Shown here: piece after piece, positions 34,382 through 44,182 of the stretch
How positions within the stretch are numbered: the stretch's first letter is position 1
Layout of the letters: each line of letters opens with the position of its first letter
NCBI RefSeq assembly: GCF_002286975.1
Contig: NZ_NSKB01000007.1
Span: 308,699-372,698 of the forward strand
DNA from: Halomonas salipaludis
Lineage (GTDB): Bacteria; Pseudomonadota; Gammaproteobacteria; Pseudomonadales; Halomonadaceae
Length of the DNA stretch: 64,000 bases
Reading direction: 5' to 3'
Made by a program: the position numbers and the translations under genes
The notes under the pieces: generated by a model
The model's database searches: none
What the model saw: the letters and a program-made list of their open reading frames with translations, nothing else
What the model was told of the DNA's origin: nothing

Positions 34382-34906
34382 ATGGCCTCTCTCAAGCAGC
34401 CGCGTGGGCAACAGGTAGCGTTCAATACTCTCTATAGTGAGCATCACGGCTGGCTGCGGCGCTGGTTGGGAAGCCGCCTGGGCTGCTCTCATACCGCCGC
34501 CGACCTTGCCCACGATACCTATCTGCGCATACTGGCGCGGGGTACCACCCCCGAGCCTGAGCAGTCACGTCGCTTCCTGACCCAGATCGCCAAGGGCTTG
34601 ATGGTCGATCATTTCCGACGTCGGCGTATCGAGGCCGCCTACCTGGAAACCCTTAGCCTCATACCGGCGTCGCAGGCGCCGTCGCCGGAGGAGAAGGCGC
34701 TCACCGTCGAGGCGCTGGTCGAGATCGATGCGCTGCTCCACGAGCTTCCCGACAAGCCGCGGCGCGCCTTCCTGATGTGCCGGCTGGATGGCCTGAGCTA
34801 CCGAGAGATCGCCGGGGCACTGGGTGTCTCTATCTCTTCGGTGGAGAAGTATATCGCCCGGGCGCTGTTGGTCTGCCACCACGCCATGCGTGAGTCCGCG
34901 CCATGA
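34382..34906 (+). CDS. fecI: FecI-type ECF sigma factor 3
   Basis: 174 residues (a GTG at 34379 precedes the ATG). Region 2: SHTAADLAHDTYLRILARGT and LTQIAKGLMVDHFRRRRIEA; region 4: LPDKPRRAFLMCRLDGLSYR then EIAGALGVSISSVEKYIARA. Its stop overlaps the fecR start (ATGA). Only a poor Fur-like site is visible upstream (about 34303-34325), in contrast to copies 1 and 2. Confidence 0.9.
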   Translation: MASLKQPRGQQVAFNTLYSEHHGWLRRWLGSRLGCSHTAADLAHDTYLRILARGTTPEPEQSRRFLTQIAKGLMVDHFRRRRIEAAYLETLSLIPASQAPSPEEKALTVEALVEIDALLHELPDKPRRAFLMCRLDGLSYREIAGALGVSISSVEKYIARALLVCHHAMRESAP

Positions 34907-35916
34907 GTCGCCCGCCCGCCGACGCTCCTCGCAAGTGCTCTTCTCAAGAGGACGTCTCTCAAGACACCCTCTGTCCCCGCGTGTTGGAGCAGGCCAGCCT
35001 GTGGATGGCAAGGCTATGGAGCGACGATGCCACCGCGGCGCAGCGCGAGGCGTGTCTTCAGTGGCGGCAAGCCGCACCGGAGCACGAACGTGCCTGGCAG
35101 CAACTGCAGGCCATCGACGTCCGGCTCGGCGCGTTGCCTCGCCATGCCGCCCGCAGTGAGCTTTTCGAGTCCTCCCGCCAGGTATCACGGCGCGGCCTGC
35201 TGCAGTGGGGCGGTCTGGCGGTGTTGCTGGGTAGCCTTGGGTTCGGGCTGCCGCGCACGCCCCAGTGGCAGCGCCAGTTCGCCGATTATGCCACCGCTGT
35301 CGGCGAGACGCGGGAGGTGACGCTGAGCGACGGCACCCAGCTGCGCTTGGATACCGATACGGCGCTAGACGTGCGCTTCGACGCCGACCAGCGGCGTATC
35401 CGCCTACTGCGTGGAGAAGTGCTGGTCACCACCGCAGAGGCGCCGGACGTTCGCCCGCTCAGCGTGGTGACCCGGCAGGGGGCCTCCTACCCGATCGGGA
35501 CACGCTTCAGCGTGCATCAGCACGACGACAGTACTCGAGTGCTGGTCTACCAAGGGCAGGTGATGCTGGAACGCCACGGTAGCAGCCAACGAATGACGCT
35601 GAATGCCGGCCAGCAAGGGGGCATGAATGCCGCGGGCATGACATCGCCGGCGCCTCTGGATCACGCCGTGCTGTCACGCTTCCAGGGGCGGCTGGTGGCT
35701 GAGCGCATGCGGGTCGCCGAGGTGGCCGAGACCTTGGCGCGATATCGCCATGGGGTGGTGCGCTGCTCAGCCGAGGTCGTCGACCTGCGAGTGAGCGGCG
35801 TCTTTTCCCTGGAGGATACCGACCGCGCCCTGGCCAGCCTCGCCGATGCCTTGTCGCTGGAGGTGGTCTACCGCACATCGCTGTGGGTCACCATTCAGCC
35901 GAGACCCGGTGGGTGA
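34903..35916 (+). CDS. fecR: FecR-type anti-sigma/sensor protein 3
   Basis: 337 residues. N domain (QASLWMARLWSDDATAAQRE, HERAWQQLQ), then VSRRGLLQWGGLAVLLGSLG as twin-arginine membrane segment, and a periplasmic FecR domain (TAVGETREVTLSDGTQLRLD, IGTRFSVHQ). The last 90 residues resemble an STN domain (VAETLARYRHGVVRCSAEVV, VSGVFSLEDTDRAL). Coupled to fecI copy 3; partner of receptor 4. Confidence 0.9.
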   Translation: MSRPPADAPRKCSSQEDVSQDTLCPRVLEQASLWMARLWSDDATAAQREACLQWRQAAPEHERAWQQLQAIDVRLGALPRHAARSELFESSRQVSRRGLLQWGGLAVLLGSLGFGLPRTPQWQRQFADYATAVGETREVTLSDGTQLRLDTDTALDVRFDADQRRIRLLRGEVLVTTAEAPDVRPLSVVTRQGASYPIGTRFSVHQHDDSTRVLVYQGQVMLERHGSSQRMTLNAGQQGGMNAAGMTSPAPLDHAVLSRFQGRLVAERMRVAEVAETLARYRHGVVRCSAEVVDLRVSGVFSLEDTDRALASLADALSLEVVYRTSLWVTIQPRPGG

Positions 35917-35924
35917 AATTGGGC

Positions 35925-35970
35925 GAAAAAATGTGGCGAAAGCATTGAGGGATTCGCGTTCTCGTTCGGA
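35925..35970 (+). promoter_or_regulatory. Candidate FecI-dependent promoter, receptor 4
   Basis: GAAAAAATGTGGCG is followed about 32 nt later by GTTCGGAAG, the same arrangement and same distance to the ATG as in front of receptors 2 and 3. Confidence 0.5.
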
Positions 35971-36016
35971 AGAGGCGATGTAGACATAAAAACTGCATCA
36001 CTGAACGGGGATCTTC

Positions 36017-38428
36017 ATGACGACGCAGCAAGCGCACTCACGCTTTATTCGAACGCCGTTGGCGCGAGCCATTCAATATGGTCTGCTGGCCGGTAGCCTG
36101 GCCGTTGGCCTGCCCGCGACTGGGCTGGCACAGGACGCGGCAGGGCAGGGCGCGACTACCCAGCAAGGCTATTCCATCGCAGCCGGGCAGCTCGACACGG
36201 CCCTCAACCGCTTTGCGGTGATGGCCGATATCGAGATTGCGTTCGATGCGGCGCTGACCGGCGGCGTGCAGACCGCCGGCCTGCAGGGGCATTACAGTGT
36301 CGATGAGGGATTGCAACGCTTGCTGGCCGGCACCGGGCTTGCCGCCGTGCGCCGCACCGATGGTAGCTATCGGTTGGAAGCGCGGCCGACGGACGTCGAC
36401 CTGCCCCTGGTGCGTGTAGAAGCCGACTGGATACAGGAGACGGCCTATGGGCCCGTTCAAGGTATCGCCGCTACCCGCAGCGCAACAGGCACCAAGACTG
36501 ATACACCGATTATTGAAATAACGCAGTCCATATCGGTAGTTAGCAGTGAGGAGTTTCGTAACTATGGGGCTCGGAATTTCACCGAAGCCTTGGCTTATAC
36601 GGCTGGTATATCAAGGCAGGAAGGCGCCGATCGTAGTACTGAATCACTCAGAGTCCGCGGGTTCACCGTTGACAGATCCTATCGTGACGGCAGTAAATAC
36701 CAAGCTAATGTTTATGACGGTCAGCAAGAGCTTTATGGTCTGGAGCGATTGGAAGTCTTAAAGGGCCCATCCTCTATTCTTTATGGCGTGGCCTCTCCTG
36801 GTGGGATGCTCAATGCTGTGAGTAAACGCCCTACCAGCGAGCCCCTGCGCGAGGTAAATGTCGAGGCAGGCAGTTTCGATCGGCGCCAGATCTCTGCTGA
36901 TTTCTCCGATGCTCTGGATGAGGATGGCGTCTGGTCATACCGCCTGACCATGCTGCACCGGGATAGCGATACGTTTATCGACCATGTGCCGGATGATCGC
37001 ACCTATATTGCCCCTACTTTAAAATGGCAACCCAACGAGAGCACCTCGCTCACTCTGCTGAGCGAGTATCAGCGCGATCAAACGGCCTATGTTTACGGGC
37101 TACCCAACAGTGGCACTATTCTTCCTAACCCGAACGGTCAAATTCCCCGGGAGCGATTTACAGGGGAGCCCGGCTATGATGAGTATGATAACGAGCGCTA
37201 TTCGATTGGCTACTTGCTTGAGCATGATTTCTCTAACAGCCTTCACCTCCGTCATAGCCTTCGGACATTCCAAGCCGACCGGACTTACGATTCTATAAAT
37301 ATGGGACAGAGTAGCGACCAGCGGATCTATACAAGGATCGCTCAAGATCGACGCGATGCGTCATCAGGCTTGACCTCGGATACCTCCTTGCAATATGCCT
37401 GGGAGGCTGGCAATGCCGCCAACACCAGCATGATCGGAATAGACTACATACGGCAACGGCACGAAACCGAGCGCTACAATCGCACAGCCCTACCGCTTGA
37501 TCTCTTTGATCCAGTTTATGGTAGCGCTGAGCTAGGTGATCCAGTGCCTTTTGCATGGTCGTCCAAGCAACGCAGCGAGCAGGTTGGCTTGTATGCTCAA
37601 AATCAGATGAAAATCGCCGAAAAGTGGGTTTTCCTGCTGGGCGGGCGACAGGACTGGACGGAGAATGAGAGCTCTCCTTACTTTGGCCCCACCGAGTGGA
37701 ACCGCAGCACGAACAATGCCTTCACAGGGCGTGTAGGGGGTGTCTATCTTGCCGATAACGGTTTGGCGCCCTTTATCAGCTACAGCCAGTCGTTTGAACC
37801 TACCAGCGGCACTGACCGTAACGGCAATCAGTTCGAGCCCACACGGGGTGAGCAATATGAATTAGGCGTTCGCTATCAACCAGATGGGTGGGATACCATG
37901 CTCACTGCCACCGCTTACGAGCTGACACAGGAAAACGTCAGCGTCACCGATCCGGTGGATACCAGCTTCCAGACGCAAATAGGCGAGGTGCGTTCACGCG
38001 GTGTTGAGTTGGAAGCGAAGACGGCACTAGGCCCCAATGCCAACTTGGTCGCGGCTTATGCCTATACGGATGCGCGTACAACGAAGAGCAGCCCCGTTAC
38101 GGCAGACCAGGTGGGTAGGAGAGCGGCCAATACCCCCTATAACCAGTTCTCACTATGGGGAGATTATCGCTTTGGCGATTTCGGCCTCCCAGGGCTGAAA
38201 ATCGGAGGTGGCGTTCGCTACGTTGGCCCAACCCGGGCGACCTGGGTCGAGGGTGAGGTGCCGTCGTTTACGCTCATTGATACACGAGTAAGTTATGAAA
38301 CTGGATCTTGGGTGTATGCGTTGAATGCCACCAATCTCACTGATAAAACCTATATCGAGTCCTGCACCTATGGCTGCTACTATGGCGAGCCGAGAAGCAT
38401 TGTAGGCTCAGTAAGTTATCAGTGGTAA
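36017..38428 (+). CDS. TonB-dependent siderophore receptor 4 with STN signalling domain
   Basis: 803 residues. Signal peptide to about GLAQD, STN domain (YSIAAGQLDTALNRFAVMAD, GLQRLLAGTGLAAVRRTDGS), plug (TQSISVVSSEEFRN, LRVRGFTVDRSYRDG, LEVLKGPSSILYGVASPGG) and barrel ending SVSYQW. It is the FhuA/FhuE type, closest here to receptor 1: both have GTKTDTP/ATKTDTP before the plug, a YGLPNSGT/LGLPASGT loop and a C-terminal C-x3-CYYG or C-x5-CYWG motif. STN section GC-rich, later part AT-richer. A strong terminator follows. Confidence 0.94.
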   Translation: MTTQQAHSRFIRTPLARAIQYGLLAGSLAVGLPATGLAQDAAGQGATTQQGYSIAAGQLDTALNRFAVMADIEIAFDAALTGGVQTAGLQGHYSVDEGLQRLLAGTGLAAVRRTDGSYRLEARPTDVDLPLVRVEADWIQETAYGPVQGIAATRSATGTKTDTPIIEITQSISVVSSEEFRNYGARNFTEALAYTAGISRQEGADRSTESLRVRGFTVDRSYRDGSKYQANVYDGQQELYGLERLEVLKGPSSILYGVASPGGMLNAVSKRPTSEPLREVNVEAGSFDRRQISADFSDALDEDGVWSYRLTMLHRDSDTFIDHVPDDRTYIAPTLKWQPNESTSLTLLSEYQRDQTAYVYGLPNSGTILPNPNGQIPRERFTGEPGYDEYDNERYSIGYLLEHDFSNSLHLRHSLRTFQADRTYDSINMGQSSDQRIYTRIAQDRRDASSGLTSDTSLQYAWEAGNAANTSMIGIDYIRQRHETERYNRTALPLDLFDPVYGSAELGDPVPFAWSSKQRSEQVGLYAQNQMKIAEKWVFLLGGRQDWTENESSPYFGPTEWNRSTNNAFTGRVGGVYLADNGLAPFISYSQSFEPTSGTDRNGNQFEPTRGEQYELGVRYQPDGWDTMLTATAYELTQENVSVTDPVDTSFQTQIGEVRSRGVELEAKTALGPNANLVAAYAYTDARTTKSSPVTADQVGRRAANTPYNQFSLWGDYRFGDFGLPGLKIGGGVRYVGPTRATWVEGEVPSFTLIDTRVSYETGSWVYALNATNLTDKTYIESCTYGCYYGEPRSIVGSVSYQW

Positions 38429-38450
38429 CGTCATTACCAAGTTGGTCAAA

Positions 38451-38481
38451 GGCAGGCGGTGAGGCCGCCTGCCTTTGTTTT
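38451..38481 (+). terminator. Strong intrinsic terminator after receptor 4
   Basis: GGCAGGCGG and CCGCCTGCC pair in a perfect 9-bp stem with a 5-nt loop, followed by TTTGTTTT. It separates receptor 4 from binding protein 4, so the latter needs read-through or its own promoter. Confidence 0.85.
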
Positions 38482-38508
38482 ATAAAAGTCAGAATAGAAA
38501 ATATATTG

Positions 38509-39414
38509 ATGATCTATATGGGTGATTTGTTACCATCAGGCCGCATAAATTTCCTCCTAATTATACTTTTAAAGCTGTTCGTTTCCTTCGCTAATGCTGA
38601 AGAGTCCAAAAAGCTGATCGCTTTTGACTATGCCATTGCAGATACACTGTCGGCCTTGCATCAGCCTCCTATAGCGATGGCGGGCTTGGCACAATATAGG
38701 CGCTTCTACCGGGATCCCTTATTGCCTGAGGCTAGAGAGCTAGGGAATAGATTTCAGCCCAATCTTGAATACCTGGCGGCGTTGGAGCCTGATGCTATTC
38801 TAATATCGCCGCCGGCTCATTTGAATCTAGAGAATAAACTTTCCCGCATTGCTAATGTGAGACCGATACGGCTGCTTTGGAAAGGCCAGAAAGTATGGGA
38901 AAGCCTGGAAAATATGACTAGAGAATTGGGAGACTTGAGCGATAATCAGCAGAGGGCCAAGGAATTAATTAATGATGTCGAAGTCGCGCTGGCAGTAATG
39001 GCGGAACAGATTAAAAGAACTGGAGAGCCACTGTTTGTTGCGCAAATTATTGACGATCGTCATCTGCGACTCTATGGGTCTGGAAGCCTAGAAGATATGG
39101 TTCTCACTCGGCTTGGCTTGGAGAATGCCTGGCAAGGCCCTACTAACGACTGGGGTTTCAGTACATTAACCATTTCAGAGGCGTTTCAATTAGAGGGAAG
39201 GTTCATTCTTCTTAATCCGGCTTACTCTCAATACTTAACTGATTCAGCCCTGCCAACGTCGGGCCTATGGCAGCATTGGCTGGATGATCTTCCTATCAGT
39301 ATAGAAGTAAATTATTGGTCGTGGGGAGGTTTCCCCTCCGCCCTGCGCTTCGCCGAGGCCCTGGTCGACGCGCTGGACGAGGCCGGTGACAGCGCCCCCG
39401 CTCCCAGGCGCTAA
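38509..39414 (+). CDS. FhuD-like iron-siderophore binding protein 4
   Basis: 301 residues from ATG 38509 (another ATG at 38518); earlier in-frame codons lie across the terminator. Signal segment LLIILLKLFVSFANAEE. Family marks: FDYAIADTLSALHQPPIAMA, RFQPNLEYLAAL, LISPPAHLN, HLRLYGSGSLEDMVLTRLGL, WSWGGFPSALRFAEALVDAL. Closest in this window to binding protein 1, as receptor 4 is to receptor 1. Its body is among the most AT-rich coding DNA of the island, but 39332-39377 is GC-rich and 45/46 identical to the end of binding protein 3. Confidence 0.87.
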   Translation: MIYMGDLLPSGRINFLLIILLKLFVSFANAEESKKLIAFDYAIADTLSALHQPPIAMAGLAQYRRFYRDPLLPEARELGNRFQPNLEYLAALEPDAILISPPAHLNLENKLSRIANVRPIRLLWKGQKVWESLENMTRELGDLSDNQQRAKELINDVEVALAVMAEQIKRTGEPLFVAQIIDDRHLRLYGSGSLEDMVLTRLGLENAWQGPTNDWGFSTLTISEAFQLEGRFILLNPAYSQYLTDSALPTSGLWQHWLDDLPISIEVNYWSWGGFPSALRFAEALVDALDEAGDSAPAPRR

Positions 39415-39440
39415 TGCGATGTTGTCCCGTATGCGTATTT

Positions 39441-39459
39441 CAATGATAATCGTTTTCAA
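39441..39459 (+). promoter_or_regulatory. Fur box upstream of the permease operon
   Basis: CAATGATAATCGTTTTCAA contains TGATAAT-C-GTTTTCA, a close Fur palindrome. It lies about 95 nt before the permease ATG and would set an iron-controlled promoter for 39554-44097. Confidence 0.75.
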
Positions 39460-39553
39460 TTAAAGTATGGCCCGGCTGAATCGTCTATGCAAAGGGGGCA
39501 GAACGCATGGCTGAAGGTAGTGTGCGCCACCAACGGGAACAGGGGCTGTGGGC

Positions 39554-41539
39554 ATGACGGGGTATGCGATGCGCAGGGGGGCGCCGGCGCTTACCTGCTG
39601 GCTGCTGAGCCTGCCGCTGGTGGTGCTGTTCTGGCTGGGGCTGGAGGCCCAGGGCGGCATGGCGTTGGGCTTCAAGGCGCTGTTGTCGCCCTCGTTCGAG
39701 GATGTCGACCAGCTGCTGTTGCACTATGCGTGGTGGCCACGGCTCTCGGTTGCGCTGCTGGCTGGCGGAGGCCTGGCGCTGGCCGGAGTGCTGATGCAGC
39801 AGGTGCTGCGCAACCCGCTGGCGTCGCCTACTACGCTGGGGGTGGCCTCGGGGGCCAACCTGGCGTTGATGACGGCGACCTTGCTGGCGCCGGGACTGCT
39901 GGCCGTTGGCCGTGAGTGGGTGGCGCTGGCCGGTGGTGCATTGGCGGTGGGGCTGGTGTTCGTGCTGGCCTGGCGGCGCGGCTTGGCGCCGATCGTGGTG
40001 GTGCTGGCCGGGCTGGTGGTGAACCTCTATCTGGGCGCGCTGGCCACGGCGCTGCTGTTGTTCAATCACGAGGCGCTGTCGGGGCTGTTGATCTGGGGCG
40101 CCGGGTCACTGGCTCAGAATGGCTGGGATGGCGTGGCGATTCTTTGGCCGCGGATGGCCATCAGCTGCGTGCTGGCCTGGTTGCTGCTGCGCCCCTTGGC
40201 GGTGCTGGAACTGGACGATGCCAGCGCCAAGAGCCTGGGGGTGTCGCTTACCTATCTGCGCTTTGCGGGCATGGGGCTGGCGGTGTTCATCACCGGCAGT
40301 ATCGTCAGTGTGGTGGGTATTATCGGCTTTATCGGCTTGGCGGCGCCTAATATCGTGCGCTTGGCGGGGGCGCGCCGCCTTAGCGAGCGCCTGCTGTGGG
40401 GCACGCTGCTGGGGGCGGTGCTGCTGGCCACCACGGACCTGCTGCTGCAGAACTTCACCGGCCTGGTGCCGATGCTGATTCCCACCGGTGCGGTGACCGG
40501 TGCGCTGGGGGCGCCGCTGTTGATGTGGCTGATCCCACGCCTCAAGTTGCACGGCAACAAGGCGCCCCAGCCGTCGGCCGTAATCGCGAGCCGGCATCCT
40601 GCTCCCGGCCGCCTGGCCACGCGGCTGGCCATTGGCCTGCTGTTGGCTGCCGCCCTGGGCCTGCTACTGGGGCAGGGAGTGAATGGCTGGTACTGGCTGT
40701 CACCGGATAACTGGAACGTGATGCAGTGGCGTATGCCCCGGGTGCTGGCGGCGGCGGCCAGTGGCTTGATGCTGGCGGTGGCCGGTACCTTGCTGCAGCG
40801 CCTCTCCGCCAACCCGATGGCCAGCCCCGAGGTGCTGGGTATCAGCGGTGGCTGTGCGATTGCCCTGATCCTGGGGATCTTCCTGCTGCCCGCGCCGACC
40901 AGCGGCATGCTGGTCGGCGTCGGCACCCTGGGGGCCTTTGCCACGCTGCTGATCCTGGTGGCACTCAATCGCCGCAGCGGCTTCGTACCGGAGCGCCTGC
41001 TGCTCACCGGGGTAGCGGTCACGGCACTGTTCGATGCGGTGCGCAGCGTGATGCTGGCAGGCGGTGATCCACGTGGGCAGCAGGTGATCGCCTGGCTGGC
41101 GGGCTCCACCTATTACGTTGATCTCACCAGTGCCCTGGTGGTGGGGACGCTGGCCGCGTTACTCACGCTGTGCACCCTGCCGCTGACCCGCTGGCTGGAC
41201 ATTCTACCCCTGGGGGCACCTACCACCCTGGCGCTGGGCATTGCTCTCAATCGTGCTCGCCTGGTGCTGCTACTGCTGGTGGCCCTGCTCACGGCCTGCG
41301 CCACTCTGGTGGTGGGGCCGCTCTCATTCGTCGGGCTGTTGGCGCCGCACATGGCCAGGTTGCTGGGACTATCACGCGCCCGCCATCACCTGCTGGGTGC
41401 GGCACTGGTGGGCATGCTGCTGATGGTGCTGGCCGACTGGCTGGGTCGCCAGGTGATCTTCCCCTACGACATGCCGGCCGGGCTGGTCGCGTCGCTGATC
41501 GGTGGCGCCTACTTCATGTGGGGGCTGCGCAGGCTGTGA
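39554..41539 (+). CDS. fhuB: FhuB-type fused double permease for ferric siderophores
   Basis: 661 residues from ATG 39554 with GGGG eight bases upstream. Two tandem FecCD permease halves, each with about ten membrane segments. Half 1 carries [20 protein letters not shown] and the ATPase-contact [13 protein letters not shown]; half 2 carries [20 protein letters not shown] and [13 protein letters not shown]. The fused form is the FhuB type. It is the only importer permease seen and must pair with the ATPase at 10624 and with several of the five FhuD-like proteins. It starts an operon with FhuF and the exporter at 42439. Confidence 0.92.
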   Translation: MTGYAMRRGAPALTCWLLSLPLVVLFWLGLEAQGGMALGFKALLSPSFEDVDQLLLHYAWWPRLSVALLAGGGLALAGVLMQQVLRNPLASPTTLGVASGANLALMTATLLAPGLLAVGREWVALAGGALAVGLVFVLAWRRGLAPIVVVLAGLVVNLYLGALATALLLFNHEALSGLLIWGAGSLAQNGWDGVAILWPRMAISCVLAWLLLRPLAVLELDDASAKSLGVSLTYLRFAGMGLAVFITGSIVSVVGIIGFIGLAAPNIVRLAGARRLSERLLWGTLLGAVLLATTDLLLQNFTGLVPMLIPTGAVTGALGAPLLMWLIPRLKLHGNKAPQPSAVIASRHPAPGRLATRLAIGLLLAAALGLLLGQGVNGWYWLSPDNWNVMQWRMPRVLAAAASGLMLAVAGTLLQRLSANPMASPEVLGISGGCAIALILGIFLLPAPTSGMLVGVGTLGAFATLLILVALNRRSGFVPERLLLTGVAVTALFDAVRSVMLAGGDPRGQQVIAWLAGSTYYVDLTSALVVGTLAALLTLCTLPLTRWLDILPLGAPTTLALGIALNRARLVLLLLVALLTACATLVVGPLSFVGLLAPHMARLLGLSRARHHLLGAALVGMLLMVLADWLGRQVIFPYDMPAGLVASLIGGAYFMWGLRRL

Positions 41540-41597
41540 GATGTGGCCGCCCATGGGCAGCCGGAGATGATGGTGCGCTGAAAGAGAGGAGGCGGAT

Positions 41598-42377
41598 ATG
41601 ACAGGGATGGCAGAGTTGCCGGTGTACCGCAACGATGCGGCCGAGGCGCTGCTGTTACTCTATCGGCAGCCACCCCTGGATAGGCTCAAGGCACCCCGCT
41701 TTGGGGTGCCGGAGGTGCCGACTACCGCTATGTCCGACCTGCTCGAGCCTGGGGTGTTGGGGGAGACGATAAGCCGCTTTGCCGCCAGCTTCGGCGAGGG
41801 GGCCGATCGCAAGGCGGCCGCCTCGATCTGGTCGAAACACCACTTCAGCGGCGTCTCGATCCCCACCCTGGCGGCCAATCTACTGCTGGGGCAGGCGCTG
41901 CCGGTAGGTCTCGAGCAGATGCGTCTCGCGCTTGGCGACAAGGGGCAGCCGGCGCATATCTGGCTGCCAGATGGCGGCGAACCGCTGCCTTCGCAGCTCC
42001 CTTCGGCGCGCTTTGACTATCTGTTCGACGCGCACTGCGCACCGCTGATCGAGGCGCTGGCAGCGACCTCCGGCCTGGCGCCCAAGGTGTTCTGGAGCAA
42101 TCTGGGGCACTACGTGGAGTTCGTGGGGAAGACCTGCTCACAGCATCCCGGTTGCAGCGGAGCGGGGGAGCCGCTATTGCGCTATCTCGACACCAAGACG
42201 CTTGCTGACGGGCGTCGCAATCCGCTCTACCAGCCGGTGCGCTATCTCGAGCTGGGCGGTGAGACTCCCACCCGGGTGCGGCGACTCTGCTGCGTCAAGT
42301 ATCGGCTGCCCGATGAGCCGCTGTGCGGCGGCTGCCCGCTGAAGCCGGAAAACAAGCCGGCCAAGAAACGCCGCTAA
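41598..42377 (+). CDS. fhuF: FhuF-like ferric-siderophore reductase 2
   Basis: 259 residues, ATG with GAGGAGG upstream. The C-terminal [18 protein letters not shown] has the FhuF cluster motif (C-C-x10-C-x2-C), and [20 protein letters not shown] is the usual central FhuF stretch. Cytoplasmic reduction of imported ferric siderophore is the expected role, matching its place behind the permease. It is only distantly like the copy at 28250, mainly in the C-terminal third. Confidence 0.88.
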   Translation: MTGMAELPVYRNDAAEALLLLYRQPPLDRLKAPRFGVPEVPTTAMSDLLEPGVLGETISRFAASFGEGADRKAAASIWSKHHFSGVSIPTLAANLLLGQALPVGLEQMRLALGDKGQPAHIWLPDGGEPLPSQLPSARFDYLFDAHCAPLIEALAATSGLAPKVFWSNLGHYVEFVGKTCSQHPGCSGAGEPLLRYLDTKTLADGRRNPLYQPVRYLELGGETPTRVRRLCCVKYRLPDEPLCGGCPLKPENKPAKKRR

Positions 42378-42438
42378 GGCTGCACGACACGCTGTCGCGC
42401 TTGCCTTAGCGTTTCACTCTTTGAAGGAGCCAAGGTCA

Positions 42439-44097
42439 ATGGAGCTGTTCAGGATCGTATGGCGGGATTACCGCTGGCCATTCGTGGCCGTGGTGGTGTT
42501 GAGTCTGGCCAGTGCTGGACTGGGCATTGGGGTCATCGCCTTTATCAATCAGCGGCTGCTGGGCACCTTTCCCGACCCCTGGGGCATCCTGCCGGAGTTC
42601 CTGGGCCTGATCGCGCTGTTGTTGGTGATCACCCTCGCCTCGCAGCTGGCTTTGACCACGCTTGGTCACCACTTTGTCTACCGGCTGCGTGGGCAGTTGA
42701 TCAAGCGCATCCTGGATACCGACATCGAGCGCGTCGAGCAGATCGGCAGCGCTCGCCTGCTGGCTAGCCTGTCTACCGACGTGCGTTATATCACTGTGGC
42801 TTTCGTGCGCCTGCCGGAGTTGGTGCAGGGTGGGGTATTGACCGTGGGGGCCTGCCTCTACCTGGGCTGGCTGTCGCCCTCGATATTGGCGGTGACGGTG
42901 TTATGGACTGCGGTCACCGTGGCGGTCTGCATGCGCCTTGTCACCTGGGTCTACCAGCATATGGCCAAGCTGCGCGAAGTCGAGGACCGGCTCTACGCGG
43001 ACTATCAGTCGGTGATCGAGGGGCGCAAGGAGCTGGCGCTCAACCGTGACCGGGCCAAGTGGCTCTATCGTGACGTCTATACGCCCAATGCCGATGCCTA
43101 TCGCCACCATATCGTGCGTGGCGACACCTATCACCTCAGTGCGATCAACTGGTTCAACATCATGATGCTGGGCGCCATCGGCGTGGTGTTCTTTCTGGCC
43201 AATGGCCTGGGCTGGGCGTCGGCGCAGGTGGCCACCACCTTTTCTCTCACGCTGCTGTTTCTGAGGGCACCCTTGATCCAGGCGGTGGGGGCCGTGCCGA
43301 CGCTGATCAACGCCCGGGTGGCGTTCGAGAAGTTGAGCTCGCTGGCTCTGGCGGATTACCGCGATAGTTTCGATAGCGATACTCGGCGCCACGGCTGGCA
43401 GGAGATCGTCCTTGAGCAGGTGACCTATCGCTATCCCGAAGAGGAGGCGCGGCCGGGCTTTGCGATAGGGCCTATCGACCTGACCCTGCGGCGCGGCGAG
43501 GTGGTGTTTCTGATCGGCGGCAACGGCAGTGGCAAGTCGACCCTGGCACGCTTGCTCACCGGGCTCTACCAGCCTCAGAGCGGAGTGGTGCGGGTCGATG
43601 GCCGGGCGCTGCAGGAGGCGGACTGGGTGACCTACCGCCAGCACTTCTCAGCGATCTATACCGACCTGCACCTGTTCGACCGCCTGATGGGGCCGGGAGG
43701 CGAGTCGCCCGATGCGACGCTAGTGGAGGAGTGGCTGGCCGCCCTGGGCATGCACAGCAAGCTCGACATCGAAGACGATCGCGTCACCAATATCAATCTC
43801 TCCCAGGGGCAGCGCAAGCGCCTGGCGATGCTGCTGGCGGTTGCTGAACAGCGCGATCTACTGTTGCTCGACGAGTGGGCCGCCGACCAGGATCCGCAAT
43901 TCCGCCGCGTGTTTTACCGTGAGCTGTTGCCGCAGCTTAGGGCGCTGGGGAAGACGCTGGTGGTGATCAGCCACGACGACCACTACTTCGATCAGGCCGA
44001 CCGCCTGCTGGAGATGCGCGGCGGGCAGCTGTATGAGCTGACCGGAGAGGAGCGTAGAGATGCGAGCCGGGATGCAGTCGCCAGGGTGGAGCAGTAG
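42439..44097 (+). CDS. SyrD/PvdE/YojI-type ABC exporter 2
   Basis: 552 residues from ATG 42439, with AAGGAG upstream (a TTG at 42421 overlaps that site). Six membrane segments, then Walker [10 protein letters not shown] (about residue 362), signature LSQGQRKRL and Walker [13 protein letters not shown]. Same single-chain family as the protein at 6994 and the E. coli microcin/siderophore exporter YojI. Third gene of the Fur-controlled permease operon. It may export a siderophore, recycle its scaffold after iron release, or remove a toxic analogue; the sequence does not decide. Confidence 0.87.
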   Translation: MELFRIVWRDYRWPFVAVVVLSLASAGLGIGVIAFINQRLLGTFPDPWGILPEFLGLIALLLVITLASQLALTTLGHHFVYRLRGQLIKRILDTDIERVEQIGSARLLASLSTDVRYITVAFVRLPELVQGGVLTVGACLYLGWLSPSILAVTVLWTAVTVAVCMRLVTWVYQHMAKLREVEDRLYADYQSVIEGRKELALNRDRAKWLYRDVYTPNADAYRHHIVRGDTYHLSAINWFNIMMLGAIGVVFFLANGLGWASAQVATTFSLTLLFLRAPLIQAVGAVPTLINARVAFEKLSSLALADYRDSFDSDTRRHGWQEIVLEQVTYRYPEEEARPGFAIGPIDLTLRRGEVVFLIGGNGSGKSTLARLLTGLYQPQSGVVRVDGRALQEADWVTYRQHFSAIYTDLHLFDRLMGPGGESPDATLVEEWLAALGMHSKLDIEDDRVTNINLSQGQRKRLAMLLAVAEQRDLLLLDEWAADQDPQFRRVFYRELLPQLRALGKTLVVISHDDHYFDQADRLLEMRGGQLYELTGEERRDASRDAVARVEQ

Positions 44098-44182
44098 GCG
44101 CCGGTGTGACGGGCCATTGGGTTAACACTGCAAGGCGCATCAAGGAGCCAAGCGGCGTAAGTGAATCGGGCTGCCGCGGTGT

